Below, one piece after another: positions 33,181 to 46,096 of a DNA stretch of 64,000 bases; the stretch's first letter is position 1; the number at the start of each line of letters is the position of its first letter. The notes under the pieces are model-generated. The model was not told the DNA's origin, did not search any database, and saw only the letters and a program-made list of their open reading frames with translations. The stretch is from Emydura subglobosa. Taxonomy: Eukaryota; Chordata; Testudines; Chelidae. Position numbers and translations under genes: made by a program. The stretch is from the NCBI GenBank assembly GCA_007922225.1, contig ML679971.1:1573521-1637520 (forward strand). Reading direction: 5' to 3'.

Positions 33181-34500
33181 TTAGTGCCTCCCCTTCCCTC
33201 TCCCCTCCACTCTATCAATAAGAGGATTTGCACTGAAAGCATTCCCCTTCATCGTGCTGTATTCATACCACTACTTAGTGGCAATGTGCCAAGAGAAAAA
33301 CTGAATGTAAAGTCTATTAGACAGCCAATCAATCTAGCTTATATCTTTTACTCTCCCATGGACAGGAAGGCTCTCAGCTATTTTAAAAGCTGAAGTCCAT
33401 TTACAGAGCTCAAATACAATCTGCTTTCAAGTGCCAAGGCAGATAGTCAGACATTTTAAATATCCTACATTTTCCTCAGCTACCTTATTTCCTGTGTTTC
33501 TCTACCTAAAGTTCTCAGCATCTTCTGCCTGAGAAATTCAGCTCTCTAGTGGTTTCTTCAGACACTGATCCTGTTGATAAAGTTTGTTAACAGAGCGTGC
33601 TCTTTCAAGCATTCATTAGTTACAATTTGTTAATATAGGTGTTTGAATGGTCACTGAAGTCACATGGTCCGGTTTCTATTTTCCTGATTAGATAACAGCT
33701 TGTGTCAACTCAATGAGCCCAAATATGTTTGTAAAACCTACATGTAAAATAATTCTAAGTAACAAATGGTCAATTTACAAACCAAACCAAAACAAGAAAA
33801 GAGAGGCCAAAATCCAACCAATAAGCAGGTTGTAAGGAATCATTTGAATGCCTCTAACTTCCAAGGACAGAATCACCATTACTAAGATATAAGATTCTAA
33901 ACTATTGAATAGCTATTGAATACCTATTGGAAGTGAAGATGTAGTGAGTGCAAAGACTTGATCACACCAACCCACATTACTTTACTCAAGAGGACTAAGG
34001 CAGCTGCATTCTACATTGAGCAGGACTTCCTGGGCAGCCTAGGAAGAGCCCATTGAAATAGTCTAGCCTGGAGGTAATAAGATTGTGGAGGATTATTGTG
34101 AGCCCCACGTTAAAGGGGAATGGCTGCAGCTGTATAACTAGTCATCGATGGCAAAAGACACTATAGGCTAACAATGTTACTTGGGAATCCAGAAGCTATG
34201 AACCACAGTGGGATTCCATATGTGAGGGCTTTTGGGAAGGATGAACTATTATCCAGCACTACCCTCTGGGACTGTTTTGAGATGAAGGAATGCATCCACT
34301 GAAGAGCCATTCCCTCCACTCCAACAGAACACCAGAGGTGAGTCACCACTGCCTTCTGGTCAGTATGGCATCAAAAGAGACCTATTACAGGAAATTGTAC
34401 ACATAGATGAGTGACATAGCATGATGTTACTCTCCCATAGAGGAACAGGAAATATTAACTTAATTAATATTCTATCTTTTAAAGAAAGAACTTTTAGTGC
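33181..34500. other. No gene recognised
   Basis: Mostly unique AT-rich DNA. No frame with known motifs and no clear repeat. Confidence 0.3.
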
Positions 34501-36340
34501 TTAAGAAGGAGATATTTCTACCAGCACAACTCAACATAGCAGGGAGGCAAAGTTTAGGATCCTTGTATCCAATAAGAGTCCTTTATAATGAGGGTAGAGC
34601 TATAAGCTCAGTGTCTGATGGAAGCGTATCTCAGTGGAATGTTTCTATTTTCTGCATTCATGTTTTCATTATCATTTTATACATTAGGGCAATTTTTCAA
34701 TTATAGAAAATGAATGGCAGAAAGCAGAATGCTTTTCTTTATTTGTACCCAAGCCAGTGCCAGTCAATACCAGAAGTATTCCCAGTGCCCTGTCAATGCA
34801 CTTCAACCCTACCTTGTTGAAAGCCCTTCTTAATTGACTCCAGTGAAGCAAATCCAATTTCCGCATCTCAGTCCGTGTACACATATATTAAGACAGCTAA
34901 ATTTAAACTATTTCTGCTCAATTTTGTGGTGTCTATTCTGACACACATGACAGAATGAGATCACCTGAATTTGCTTTATATCTTATTTTTAAGACCATTT
35001 AATTGGAATGATTTTCTGCCATTGTTTCTGGGTGGTATTAAAGCAATATCCTAAAGGTGAAAAACAAATACATTATTCTACCCCATCATCCACTCGCTCT
35101 GAAACCACCTTCTTTACTTTTACTGCTGGAGCTGATTTATATCTGCGACATAAGTGTCAATAACTTGTTTTTGATGGGCGAAATACTGCCAGAAAAATGG
35201 ATATAGTTGAACATTAGGCTATAAAGTGGGGTATGAAGTATAATTCAGATGGGCTTCATGACACTTGTCCCTCGTATGACACACATTCTTTTCATTTCCA
35301 ATTTCATTGAAACAAGGAGAAAAAACTGGTTCCAATCTGTCCCAGCTCATAAAAATAGACCTGTGTTTAATTCTTCAGGACCGAAAATTATCCTTTAGAT
35401 ATTGTCAACCAATCATCCAAGGAAAACGGTCCTGGACAAAGTAATAGGGAAATCTTCTAGGTATAGAGATGGCTAAAATATTGCTGTACCTTCAGTTTTA
35501 ATGGCAGCACTCAAAGTATTAGGGGAAAGCTAAATGCAGTGCTAATAGTGGGATAGTCTGGTATCTGCTTTTTTATTGTGAAATTGTGTAGTTTGGTATA
35601 TTGCTGCAATTTACAAGTATAAACGATTTTGCAAAAGGGAATAGCTAATGATATTACTTCTTTATATCCAGTGGAGGAATTCTGCTATCAGAAAGAGAAC
35701 ATCATGATGCCATTTTAGTATATGTGATTATACAATTAAAAGAATAGCCTTTTTGTGTATGACTTGTTTTATTTGTGTTTGTGCATGAGCGGTGAGCCTG
35801 AGTGGAATGGAGTCTTTATTAACCTTCAACTGGGATTAACCACCATCTTCCTGCCTGGGACAGCAAATCAGAACCAAAATGCCAGTGGCCGAAAGGCAGC
35901 GATGATTGGGATCATCTGCCAGACAGGCCCTGGACTTCTTCTCAGGACAGAGTGCCAATTTCATCAGCTGACTTTGTCAATCAAACTACTTAGAGCCAAC
36001 GTCCGCCACTCTCAGTCACATTGTTCAGCACTTGAGCCAAAAACTCCAATGCTTTCAATCAGTCTTTTATTTCGGTAAGGGGCTACTCAACATAATTAAC
36101 GGGGTAGAATAGGACCCTTAGAACCAGATTGTGAGCCCTGGTGAGCAGCTACTCACACAAGTAGTAGCATTGGTGGAACTACTTGCAAGAGTCACTGTTC
36201 ACCAGTGGAATCATAGAGTAAGTAAGGTTGGGTACAGATTAAAACCCACCCAACACAAATACACCTGCACTTTGAGGAAGCTTCCAAGCTGAATCTCCAA
36301 TTGATCTTTGAGGCTCTTTTTATTCCTGGAATTGTTATAT
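34501..36340. other. No gene; GC-richer island at 35780-36075
   Basis: Mostly AT-rich. The segment 35780-36075 is less AT-rich, stays open in one plus-strand frame for about 100 codons and ends at ttcggtaagg, a possible donor, but the translation is not recognisable. It may be a non-coding exon, a conserved element or an old repeat. Confidence 0.3.
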
Positions 36341-36453
36341 GGGTGGGATTTTCAAAAGTGCTTAAATATTGGCCTAATTCTGAAATCGATGGTGGTTTGA
36401 CTAGAACGGGAGAAGAATTGTGCCAGTGCTGAGCACTTTTGAAAATCCCACCC
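36341..36453. repeat. Palindromic MITE, 'gggtgggattttcaaaag' family
   Basis: The left end gggtgggattttcaaaagtg is an almost exact inverted copy of the right end cacttttgaaaatcccaccc. Inner arms ggcctaattctg and agaagaattgtgcc also pair. A 113 bp hairpin-forming element. Confidence 0.85.
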
Positions 36454-37048
36454 TCAAGGTTGAATTTAATCCGTTCTTTGATTTAAAACTGCATATGAAA
36501 TACTAGTCTGTAGTGTCTCTTTACAATATCCAGCGCTAGGGCAGGAGGTAAAAATAATTGCTATTCACTTTGAAAATCTGTGCCTGCTGCATGTGCCCTC
36601 TCAGGAAGCCAATCTATTATCTAGTCATTAACAGACCACTTTAATAGAGATTATAGCACAGATGAAGGAATCAATTTCTTCTGCTCCCTCTGACAAAATG
36701 CACTTCTCTTTATTCCTTTAAGTTCCAAATCAAACAGCATCTTCTCCAGCAGTTTTGTAAAATGTTACTGAAGGTGTTAGCACTAATAGACCAGACTCTA
36801 GATATTTGTAACAGTTTGCAAAGCCATTTTCCTGCTTCTAGCTTTGTCACGTCAATTTTTGCATCGGTCCTTTACTTTAGTTTATTTTAAAGAAAAAGCA
36901 ATGGGCCAAGTGTAAACTGGTGTAGCACCATTGGCTTTGGTAGGACTATACTAATTTACACCCGTATTGTTTGTAAAGGATTGTGGATTATAAAATCACT
37001 CTTTCTATTTCAAATATTGGGTAGTATAGCTGTGGCTATAAAGATAGT
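36454..37048. other. No gene; weak palindromic trace
   Basis: Near 36903-36968 gggccaagtgtaaactggtg and aatttacacccgtattg form a weak inverted pair of the gtgtaa type. Otherwise unclassified. Confidence 0.35.
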
Positions 37049-37132
37049 GGGCCAGATTTTCAGCTAGTGTAAATATGCATGGTTCCACTGAAGTCAATGC
37101 CGTCAATTTACACCAGCTGAGGATATGGTCCC
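37049..37132. repeat. Palindromic MITE, 'ggatctgg' family
   Basis: gggccagattttcagctagt with gtaaatatgcatggttccac is mirrored by caatttacaccagctgagga with atggtccc. Third clear member with 401-482 and 12177-12254. Confidence 0.75.
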
Positions 37133-38110
37133 TTGAGTCAAATTTATGCCTGCTGTAGCCTCATAGAAATGAATGGATGCACTCCAAAGATTAATTTAAT
37201 CCATTTTTACAGCTAAACAGAAAAGCCAAACATTATCCTCCTATAATAGAGCTAAGTGAGACTATTCATGTGAGTAAAGGGCTCCCAATGTGGCCCTAAG
37301 AGATTTAGAGCCAAATTATTTTCTGATTTGCATCCCCGGCAGTATCTAAGGGTGTAAATCAGCACAGAATTCAGTCCTTTATCTTTCGCTTTGTTTTGTT
37401 TTGTTTTAAGTATTGAAGTGAAGCTGTAGAGTAGAAATAAAACCTCATCCCTCCAAACAAAGCTGGCAGAACCCCAAATTCTGCATTGTGAACATCAGGT
37501 GAAATAGATTTGATCATGAAACATACACAGACATGTGTCGCCAAGCTAAGTTTGTCACCGCTGTGCCTAATTATTTTTTTTTCCCGTTTCATTCTATTTT
37601 ATTATTTTTAAAGGGACACCGGTCAAATCTGATCAAAAACTTAGTTTATGCCAAAAGAAACTTTCACAAAACCTAAGTCCAAAAGAAATATTTCCATTAT
37701 TTATTTATTTAAATTTTCAATAGAAAGATCGTGTTTATCAAAATAAACAATTCCTGGCCCTATTTTCAGCCCAAACAGTCTAGCTCTGCCCTAAACAGGA
37801 TAAAACCCGAGAGTGAAATTGACTAGAAACTGACATTGCTTTTCAGATTGAAACAGAAGTTGATATATAGAATCCGAAAGAGGCTGGGTTTTCTTCCTTG
37901 TGGATCTGCAGTTTACTTCTTTGGTCATTTCAGTGAGTGAGAGAGAAACTGGCTGGCTGCAGGAGGAAAGTAGTGATGAATGGTCTTCCCCATGCCGGAG
38001 ACAGACTAATGTCAGGGTTGAATACAGGGCTTCTTCCTCTCCTGCAGACAATGATGGGGCCATATCCTGAGTCAGCAGGAACAGCTGGAAGAGAAGCTTG
38101 TTATGGGGCA
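37133..38110. other. No gene; AT-rich palindromic trace at 37619-37760
   Basis: 37619-37760 holds aacttagtttatgcc, aaagaaactttcacaaaacc and tcaaaataaacaattcctgg, a fragment of the AT-rich palindromic repeat. Nothing else supported. Confidence 0.35.
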
Positions 38111-38164
38111 GAGATGGGAGTTCAGTAACTTATTGTTCAGTAATAGTAACCTCTCTTGTAAGCA

Positions 38165-38575
38165 GTCCATCATTAGTCCTTTTAGCCATGGCATTGCACT
38201 GGGAGCTCACACATGTTCAAACTGATTATCCACTATGACCCCTAAATACTTTTCATAGTCACTGCTTTCCAAGACTCAGTCCCCCATTCTGTAGGAATGT
38301 CCTGCATTCCTCATTCATAGATATACGACATTTGACTCTACTAAAATACATTTTGTTTGAATGAGCTCAACCTATCCAGTGATCCAGATTGCTCTGTATG
38401 ATTGCCTTGGACTTATCATTATATACCACACTGCCAATCTTTGTGTCATCCACAAAGTTTATCAGTAGTGATTTTGTATTTACTTCCAGATCGTTGATGA
38501 CAATATTGAATAGCACTGGGTCTAGAACTGATCTCTGTAGTACAACTGAAACAACCCTATTTGATGATCATGTTG
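38165..38575 (-). mobile_element. CR1-type LINE ORF2 fragment
   Basis: The plus strand shows the familiar antisense CR1 string: ccactatgacccctaaatac, gcctt-to-tcattatataccacactg, tctttgtgtcatccacaaag, ttacttccagatcgttgatg, aatattgaatagcactgggt and agaactgatctctgtagtac. It corresponds to the reverse-transcriptase region just around the catalytic box. Both ends are truncated, and the copy is more diverged than the one at 4866. Confidence 0.75.
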
Positions 38576-38814
38576 TTTTAACATGTGTTATTCAACATGG
38601 CTTGATTACAATGATCATAAACTGTAGTGTAGACAAGAAACAAAGTATTTGTTCCTTGTCGTGCTTACTTAGGGTTACCAGAAAGTGAAACATCTTCTGT
38701 ACTCTCCTTAATTCTTTTAGTAACAAAAGGAAGATCTTACAGATAAAAGTGTTCAACTGTTGATGTATCCTGAGAATATCCCAGGCTGTGAGGCACCTCA
38801 CTATCACCTGCCCT

Positions 38815-39760
38815 TAGCGTCAGGAAGCCTTGTCTATGTGTGCTGCGGGTCAGCTTCCCGAATTCACCAACCATGGGCAACATAAGAATTCCCTTCTATG
38901 CCTATGCAGGTCCCAGTTTCTCTTTCTCCACAGGTTAGCGATAGGCACACTCCAACCCCTGAGTCTCCAAGTATTTCCAGCCCCTTTTCCACTGAAGATG
39001 CTCAGTCATCATAGATTTGCAGCTTCCAAAGAAGCAGCACACCCCAGCTCACCGGTTTCCCCACAGATCACCACTCCACTTGGTGCACAGCATTTAGATA
39101 TATTTATAGTGAAAACAAATACAAGTTTATTTCACAAAGCACAGAAACTCAAGTGATAGAAAGTCGAAGTATTGTAAACAAATAGTTAAATATAAAATAA
39201 AAGCATAGCAAGCATTCTAGAACCTAGACTTACTTAACTAAATACTTTCACGACTTAGAGAGCAATGCTCACGCAAAGTCCTTCCAGTCTTTTACTGCGA
39301 GGATTCGCTGTGATCTGTGGTTCATGAGGCAAGTCATTCTATAAACTTGTCTCCTTGGTGAAAGATGCAGAGTGTCTGTTTGCACTCCCAGATATATCCA
39401 CCCAATCCATTATCCACATTCATAAATAGGACGCTCCCCATTGAATGTTTTTTCCCCTGAGTTCTCCTTTCTTGTAGAGTTTGCAATCTCTTAATCAGCA
39501 CCTGGCTCATATGCAAGTAGTCATACATTGAGAAGGACACAATACACAATGACCAGACAAGAAGATAGTCATCTGTTAGCCACTGCCTAAAAGGACCCTA
39601 TCTGAAAGAGGCCACGTACTGGTTACCTGCCTTAAGGACATATTTTTATATAGATTCATAACTCCTTAAATATTATCTGTACATGTATTTCACAGTGATC
39701 AGGGTGACCAGAGACTCTCTGTAGAGACCTCACATGCCACCCTTTAGTGAATTTTTATGC
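38815..39760 (-). mobile_element. LTR-retrotransposon-like segment C (family uncertain)
   Basis: aaatacaagtttatttcaca with aagcacagaaactcaagtga in the centre, and ctccttaaatattatctgta with catgtatttcacagtgatca and ctctgtagagacctcaca at the right, parallel segment B at 26310-27090. No coding domain. Likely a solo LTR in antisense; borders not resolved. Confidence 0.42.
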
Positions 39761-39879
39761 AAACATCCAACCCAGGGGATCCCTGTAAAACTCTATGCAC
39801 CGACTGTGCCCTCTGACACCAAGATGTCCTCGAGTCACAACTGTACACTCCCTTCTTATGTTGTGTGTGCTTTGGGACG

Positions 39880-40078
39880 TGGATTGGGTCCCAGCTCTGC
39901 CATAGACTGCTGGCATGACCCTGGAGAAGCCACTTGATCTCTCTCCAAGCCTCCAGTCCTCATCTGTAAAACAGAAATAATACTTCCTTACTTCACGTGA
40001 TTTTTAAGAACATAAGAACATACATTAATTTACTTTTGTAAGGTGCTCAGAGAGATGGGAGCTATGTAAGTGTATTGG
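39880..40078 (+). repeat. MIR/CORE-SINE copy
   Basis: Sense order: attgggtcccagctctgcca, gctggcatgaccctggagaa, gccacttgatctctctccaa, cctcatctgtaaaacagaaa, taaggtgctcagagagatgg and agctatgtaagtgtattgg. Nearly full length. Confidence 0.75.
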
Positions 40079-41900
40079 TAAATGGACAACACTGTGTCCA
40101 CATTTATGCAGAGCATCTTGCACATTTTGGCCACTGCTGGAATACAAATAAATAATGGAAATATACAAATTCACCTAACAACATGATCAATTTTAGCTCT
40201 GGAGAATTTGCAGACCTTTTTCTAACTTTGAGCAAGATCAGGACGCAGGAGAAATGTTTTGGCTGGTAATTAGGCATGTTTTGTGCCACCAGTGAAATTT
40301 CCAAAATACTTGCAAAAATAGCACTGTTCACTCATGTTGTGAAAATGGATCATTTCAATTCACAGCTGTGTTTTCCATGCTTGGACAACTGCACTAAGCA
40401 AAAATTGTTTACCTCTACCTCACTCAACACACGAACATGTGTACAGGCATGCATGCACCTGGCCTGCAGTAGAACCAGTCTCTGAGCAACCCAGTGAGCC
40501 CAGCTGGCCTTGATAGAAGCTCTCTGGTTGACTGTGTCACCTAATTGGCTGAAGATGTCAATAGATTGATACTTAAGCTCAGTAGCCTCAGCAGACCAAT
40601 AGCTGCTCAATAATTTTCTAGCCTTCAGCTGTGCTTGGTCCTGCCTTTGCCATCACTGTCTTTATCCTTGCTCCAGCCCCAGCCTATAGCTGCTCCTGCT
40701 CCCAGCTTCTTCCTGATCTCGTCATTAGGGATGGTAGTATAAAATTTAGATTTGGGTAAGTTTTAAGGCCTGTCTATAGAATATTTGGCTTGCTTGCCCA
40801 CTTGAAAGCTAAGGTCTTCAGGATACACATGTAAACAATGAACAAAAACATTGTGTGTTACTTTTGCCTAGCCACAGCCAGATGGGTTTTCTTTTTTACT
40901 GTGAGAAGAGATAAGGGATGTAGTTAAAATGGTTCTCGGTGTAGTGGGGGTAGGGAGGTGATATATGAATGTACGAATGAAGGAAAGCTCTGACTCCTCG
41001 TCAAAACAGACACCAGAGCAAGGTCAAGCAACTTGGTTGGGAGGAGCAAGGGAGGAAAAGGGAGGTGTGCGAAAGAAACAGTAAAGGGCCATAAAAGTGA
41101 CCATGGCCAAAATCTAACCTCACTCCCTACCCCTCCCATGGGGTACAAAAGAGGTGATGCCAAAGCTCCCTAGACTCAAGACCCTCCAAAACGTAATATG
41201 GCCATAAACTGTAAGGAGTGGTGGTGGTGGGGGGAGGCACTACAGGTATAATTAAGCCAACCAAGAAGAAGGAGGGGGAAAGGGAGCTCTGTCAGCATAT
41301 AGAACTATAGTTAGGGGGGAAGGAAACTCTATTGGCATTTAAAGCTACAGTTATGGGAAAGGAAGCCCGACTGGCATGAAGGGCTATGTTTTTATGCTTT
41401 CTTGTTTAGCTCCAGTAAACATAGTATTGTCTACACTTTGGACTCTGGCCTACTACTGTCTGCAAATGTGTCCGGGAACGGAGAGAGACAGGGCAGGGGA
41501 GCCCTAACACTCATACCTCAACTCCTCCTTCTCACTGCAAGTCCAGTAAACATTTTGGCTTACATGTTGGTCTCTGATTCGTGGCTATGACCCTTGGCTT
41601 TGTTCCTGGACCTGTCCTGTCTGGATTCAGCTCTAACTGGTAGGATGGACTCTTCCTCTAACCCCTAGGCCAGACTGACCACAACGCAGTTGCTTTCACA
41701 CATGCTGTATGTAATATATCTCTATATATTGTATGTGGTCTGTATAATATGCTTTCCCAAAGACATGAGCCCTAAAAGTGAGAAAAGGTCACAAGTTCAA
41801 TACAGAGTATTGCTATCTATCACACAGGTGACACCCTTCTTCAACCCTCTCCCCCATGTGTGTAGGTATGGAGGGGAGCACCTATGTAGCAGATAGTTAT
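40079..41900. other. No gene; possible composite old repeat
   Basis: C/T-rich text near 40630-40720 (ctccagccccagcctatagc) and 41400-41690 (cctggacctgtcctgtctgg) may be parts of one interrupted old element, but I cannot name it. Purine-rich stretches occur near 41210-41310. No coding signal. Confidence 0.3.
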
Positions 41901-42095
41901 CCTGGAACCCTCCGGTATGAACACTTTTTTGTGGTATAAAATTGTCTTTTTTTTCAGTTTAGCTTAAACCCCTGCCAAGAGACATAAGCTAAACTAGAAA
42001 AAATAGCCCTCTTATGCCAGAATAAGTCTTCACACTGGTGGGTTATAGTGATACAACTTTTTCCCATGTAGGCAAGCCTTGGTCCCCTCAACCCT
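41901..42095. repeat. Possible MITE
   Basis: gtttagcttaaacccctgcc and aagagacataagctaaacta are inverted around a short loop (41958-41995), and gtgatacaactttttcccat with gtaggcaagccttggtcc follows. Termini uncertain. Confidence 0.35.
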
Positions 42096-45000
42096 TCCAA
42101 GGGTTATGCGGTTGGCTGGAATGTCCTTGCTATCCATCAACATGTCCCAGCTTGGTAAGATGCTCTTTATTCAGGTATCTGGTCTGTGAAACATCCTCTC
42201 TTAGGACGTCCATTGGGGTTCCTCTGCCATGCTATTCAAGGCTTGACATTATCTCTTCTATAATAGTGTCTGCTCACTCAGAGCTATGTCTGGTGTGCTA
42301 TGCCTGACCTTCCATGCACCACCTCCAGGTGGTAAGATACCTGGGTGATTTAACCCTCTGGCCAAACCAAATGAATCTACTTCCAAGTGAATAAGAGTCC
42401 AATATAATCAGTCAGGCCCTCACCCTTCCAGGTTGAGTCCTTTGCCTTGTTTGTAGGGAACTAGAGGGGTTGGGTTCACATCCAACCACTCCGAAAGCTA
42501 CAAGCCAGATCCCCAAAAAGCCCACAGCCCAGATACACAAATGGACTTCGGGGCTGCAAAACTCAGTGTTGCAACATCTGATGTTTAGGTGTCCACCCAC
42601 CCAGTGAAATCCACAAACCCTGGCTCCCTATGCAATGTATATAATGTATTGGGTGCTTGGGAAGGGGATCCACAAAAATCAGCATGCTAAGCAAGGAGTT
42701 GCCTAACTGAGCCACTAGCAAATGTTGATGAGAAAGGTATGTCCTAAATCCCCACCCCTTTCAGAGATTAATTATTTAAAAGATATTTTAGGTGCTGTTG
42801 CACTCACTGTGGCAAAGCTTAAATCTCATCTTCAAAAGTGATGTAGGCACATAGGAGCTTAAATCCCTAAATCTAAGATGTTTCTTAGAAGAACAGCCTA
42901 TTGGATCAGGGTCCACAGGCAAGATAGGAGGGGCAACACATATCTTCACCTTGTTTGTGGATCTCACTGGGTCTGAGACATGAGATAGCTATCAGGGTGC
43001 CTGCCTGAGGTGAAGCCCAGATACACAAATTTGGGCACCTAGGGGACTTTTACAGTGAAAATTTCAACACTGAGGACGTTTCGGTGCCTACAGGGTTTAG
43101 GCAGCAGCTGAGTAGGGGTTGTGAGGATCTCAGTGGTGCTTACATTTTGGACTTGTGCTTCTAAGTCCCACTTTTGTGGATATGGGCCCTGGCCATTCCA
43201 ATTGTCCCAGGTCAGGAATTCCTTTTCCTGCTCTCCACATTTCAATTTGCACTAAAATAAAAGGCCCTTCCCTTTCATCCCTTCATCTTCTGACTGCAGA
43301 GCAACTCCCAGACATATGCTAATCATCCTCTAGTCAGAGCCATAATCAGATCTTTTGTAGCTCTTTTATCACATGACCCTCTTAGCCACTTCACCACTAC
43401 AGATCCTAGTTCTTGTCTGTAGAGGACCAACTCTTTGAAGAGGAATGGGATGGACTTATGACAGCCCTTGAAGGGATAGCCATAGACATCTTCCTATTCA
43501 GATGAGTCTGATCTTGACTGTTTTAAACTCCCTTCTCCATTGTCTTCAATGGATTTTGGATCATCTTATTCTTCCTAGGGGAGTGTATTTGTATATGTGT
43601 GTATGTGTGTGTTTTTGCTCACTTTTGGCTAATAGTAAAAACAGCTAATTTCTAAGGTTTCTGGGCAATCAGGATAGTGTTGTTTTAATTGTTTACTTCA
43701 CCTAGATATTTCTACAATTGGCATGACACAAAATTCTTAAATAAAATCATTCCAGTATATTTCCACCCTATCTTTGTTAATGCTATTAGGAAAAAGACAG
43801 CTGGTAAGCATGCATTTAGATACTCTAAAGAAGACACTGTAGGTTGGATGCATTGACTATTTTTGACATGACAACGAGGAAGCATACATGAATGAATTGC
43901 TGTAAGCATATGTGTTAGGTGAAAAAGTAAAGAACAATTTTTTTTTGAGACTTCAAGATTTGGTGTAGATTAGATCTCATAGATTTTGTAAGATCAAATA
44001 AACTGTGCATTTGATTACAAATTCATCTTGTGCTATGTCATATCCATGTAAAATATTTAAAAAATACAACACATACCCTGTTGGAGCCCCAAAGTTGCTA
44101 TGGTTGCACAGTTCAAAATCCATATTGCATCTAGTCTGAGGTGATCATTGAATCGCTACAAACTGGCAATTGATCTTGTTACTTTTTGCTGCTTTCCAAA
44201 AATGTATGTTGCTGTTTTTAGGATTTTTGCAAGTCTGATGTTATCATTTAAGTGGCACTAATCACATTGATGACAGGTTTAAAGTTTTAAATTGAATTTT
44301 AAAACCATTTTTCTTTCTGACTTGGGAAAACAACATTGATCAGCAATTACATCTATTATTTCAGAAATCCCATCTCCTGCAGTTTCTGTCACAATATCAA
44401 AAGTATCTTAGGTAACTGGATTTTGAACTACATGCTGTGAGTGCTGGATAGAAAAATGACAATTATATACTGAACTGTAGTGTTCCATAAGAGACATGTG
44501 GTTCTGGTGTTCCCTTCCGTTAGCTAGGAGCAGCCGTGCTTTACGGCTCAGTGATCTGTTAGATAATCACAAAATAAAATAAAAGATATCATTTGTTACA
44601 GAGAATAAGCCTCAATAATGCTGTTTAACAATAAAACAATTCCTTTGTAATCACTGGTTGTAACAAGATATGAATGACATCTGTGTCTCCCTCTGACTCT
44701 TACATCATGCTATCATTTACACTGCTACACAAATAAACGTTTGTTTTCATTCTAAGATATGTGCTACTTGCATCTCAGAAGCACCACTGTCATCAACTTC
44801 ATATGTGCTTTGTGCAAAGTGAAAGAAGTTATCTAGAAGAAATCCTTCATTATCTCTAACCCCACAACTGCTATTTTCAATGGCCAACCGTGATCTTCAT
44901 TAACTTATAATGCACATACCTTCAGTGGTGGTTAGAGCCTGAAAATATGGAAATTAAACAATGATATGTCAGAGGTCTTACTGCACTTGATAATGACTTA

Positions 45001-45238
45001 TCCTGCAAAGTACTATGCATCTCCTGAGAGGTGCTGAGCATTCTCAGCTCTCATTAAAGTCACATTTCTCTTCAAACATAAACTGTGGAGTTTCCCATTC
45101 ATCTCCTCTGAGTCGACTTCAAGTTAAGCACTTAACAAGTGATGGATCAGAGGCAATAGCTAGAGTCAATTCTCTACTGGCATAAGACCACTGATTTCAG
45201 TGAAGTTGCTCCAGCTGTCAGTTTGGTCTATCCATAAA
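42096..45238. other. No gene recognised
   Basis: About 3 kb of mostly unique DNA with a short GT microsatellite (43590-43613). No frame above 90 codons and no recognised repeat. Confidence 0.35.
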
Positions 45239-45239
45239 T

Positions 45240-45629
45240 GTTAAATGACTTGGAAAACATGACCTATGATGAGACCTAAAGGTTGAAAAAATTGGGCATG
45301 TTAAGTCTAGAGAAGAGAAGACTGAGGAGGGACACGATATCAGAACCTTTTACATATTTGATAAGTGCTAAAGAGGACAGTGATCAATTGTTCTCCATTC
45401 CCACTGAGGCTAGGACAAGAATTAATCAGCTTAATTTGCAGCAAGGGAGATTTAGGTTAGATATTATGAAAAAATTCTAACTGTACAGTAGCTAAGCACT
45501 GGAAACCCAATCACTGGAGGTTTTTAAGAACAGGTTAGATTAAATTTTAAATTGATCTAGGTATACTCAATTCTGCCTGTGGGAAGGTGTGGACTAGATG
45601 TGTTCTGAGGTCCCTTCCATCCTGTGATG
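45240..45629 (+). mobile_element. CR1 LINE 3' end
   Basis: The plus strand encodes KLGMLSLEKRRLRRDTI near 45285-45335, then RINQLNLQQGRFRLDIMKKF near 45420-45478, both standard CR1 ORF2 carboxyl-terminal segments. The 3' end follows with gaggtttttaagaacaggtt, ggactagatgtgttctgagg and tcccttccatcctgtgatgg. Truncated at the 5' side. Confidence 0.88.
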
Positions 45630-46094
45630 GGAACATCCCCATCCCAATTTGGAAAAGGCTAATGAGCTCCTCTGGGCTCAGCCAGAGACAAGTTAGACAT
45701 CTATAGACTCTCCTGACACTCAGTCTCCAAGTGTTTCCCCAGAATTAGGACTTTTAAGAAGGAAGGGCAAATCCCCAAATGATACCTAGAAAAGGCCAGC
45801 CTATCACACAGCCCTATATTTCTCTTGTTCTATATACTATATTGCAGTTCCTTTCCATTATAGTCTGTGTTTGTTGCCTAGTTTGTCAGTTAGATTTGGG
45901 AGGAATTGCCCACTATTATTTTATAACTTTAGAAAAGGAATTCATGACCTCTGGTATCCATTCAGGGTTAAACTCTCTCCTGAGCAGAGAGAATCAGCAC
46001 AAGACTTTATGCACTTACTTAGACCCTATTTTGAGGTCTTCAGACTAGTTTTATGCAGCCCCTTTACCCAGGGGTGTATTTCACCCTAATTAAT
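45630..46094. other. No gene recognised
   Basis: Unclassified spacer between a CR1 and a pogo-like element. Confidence 0.3.
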
Positions 46095-46096
46095 TA

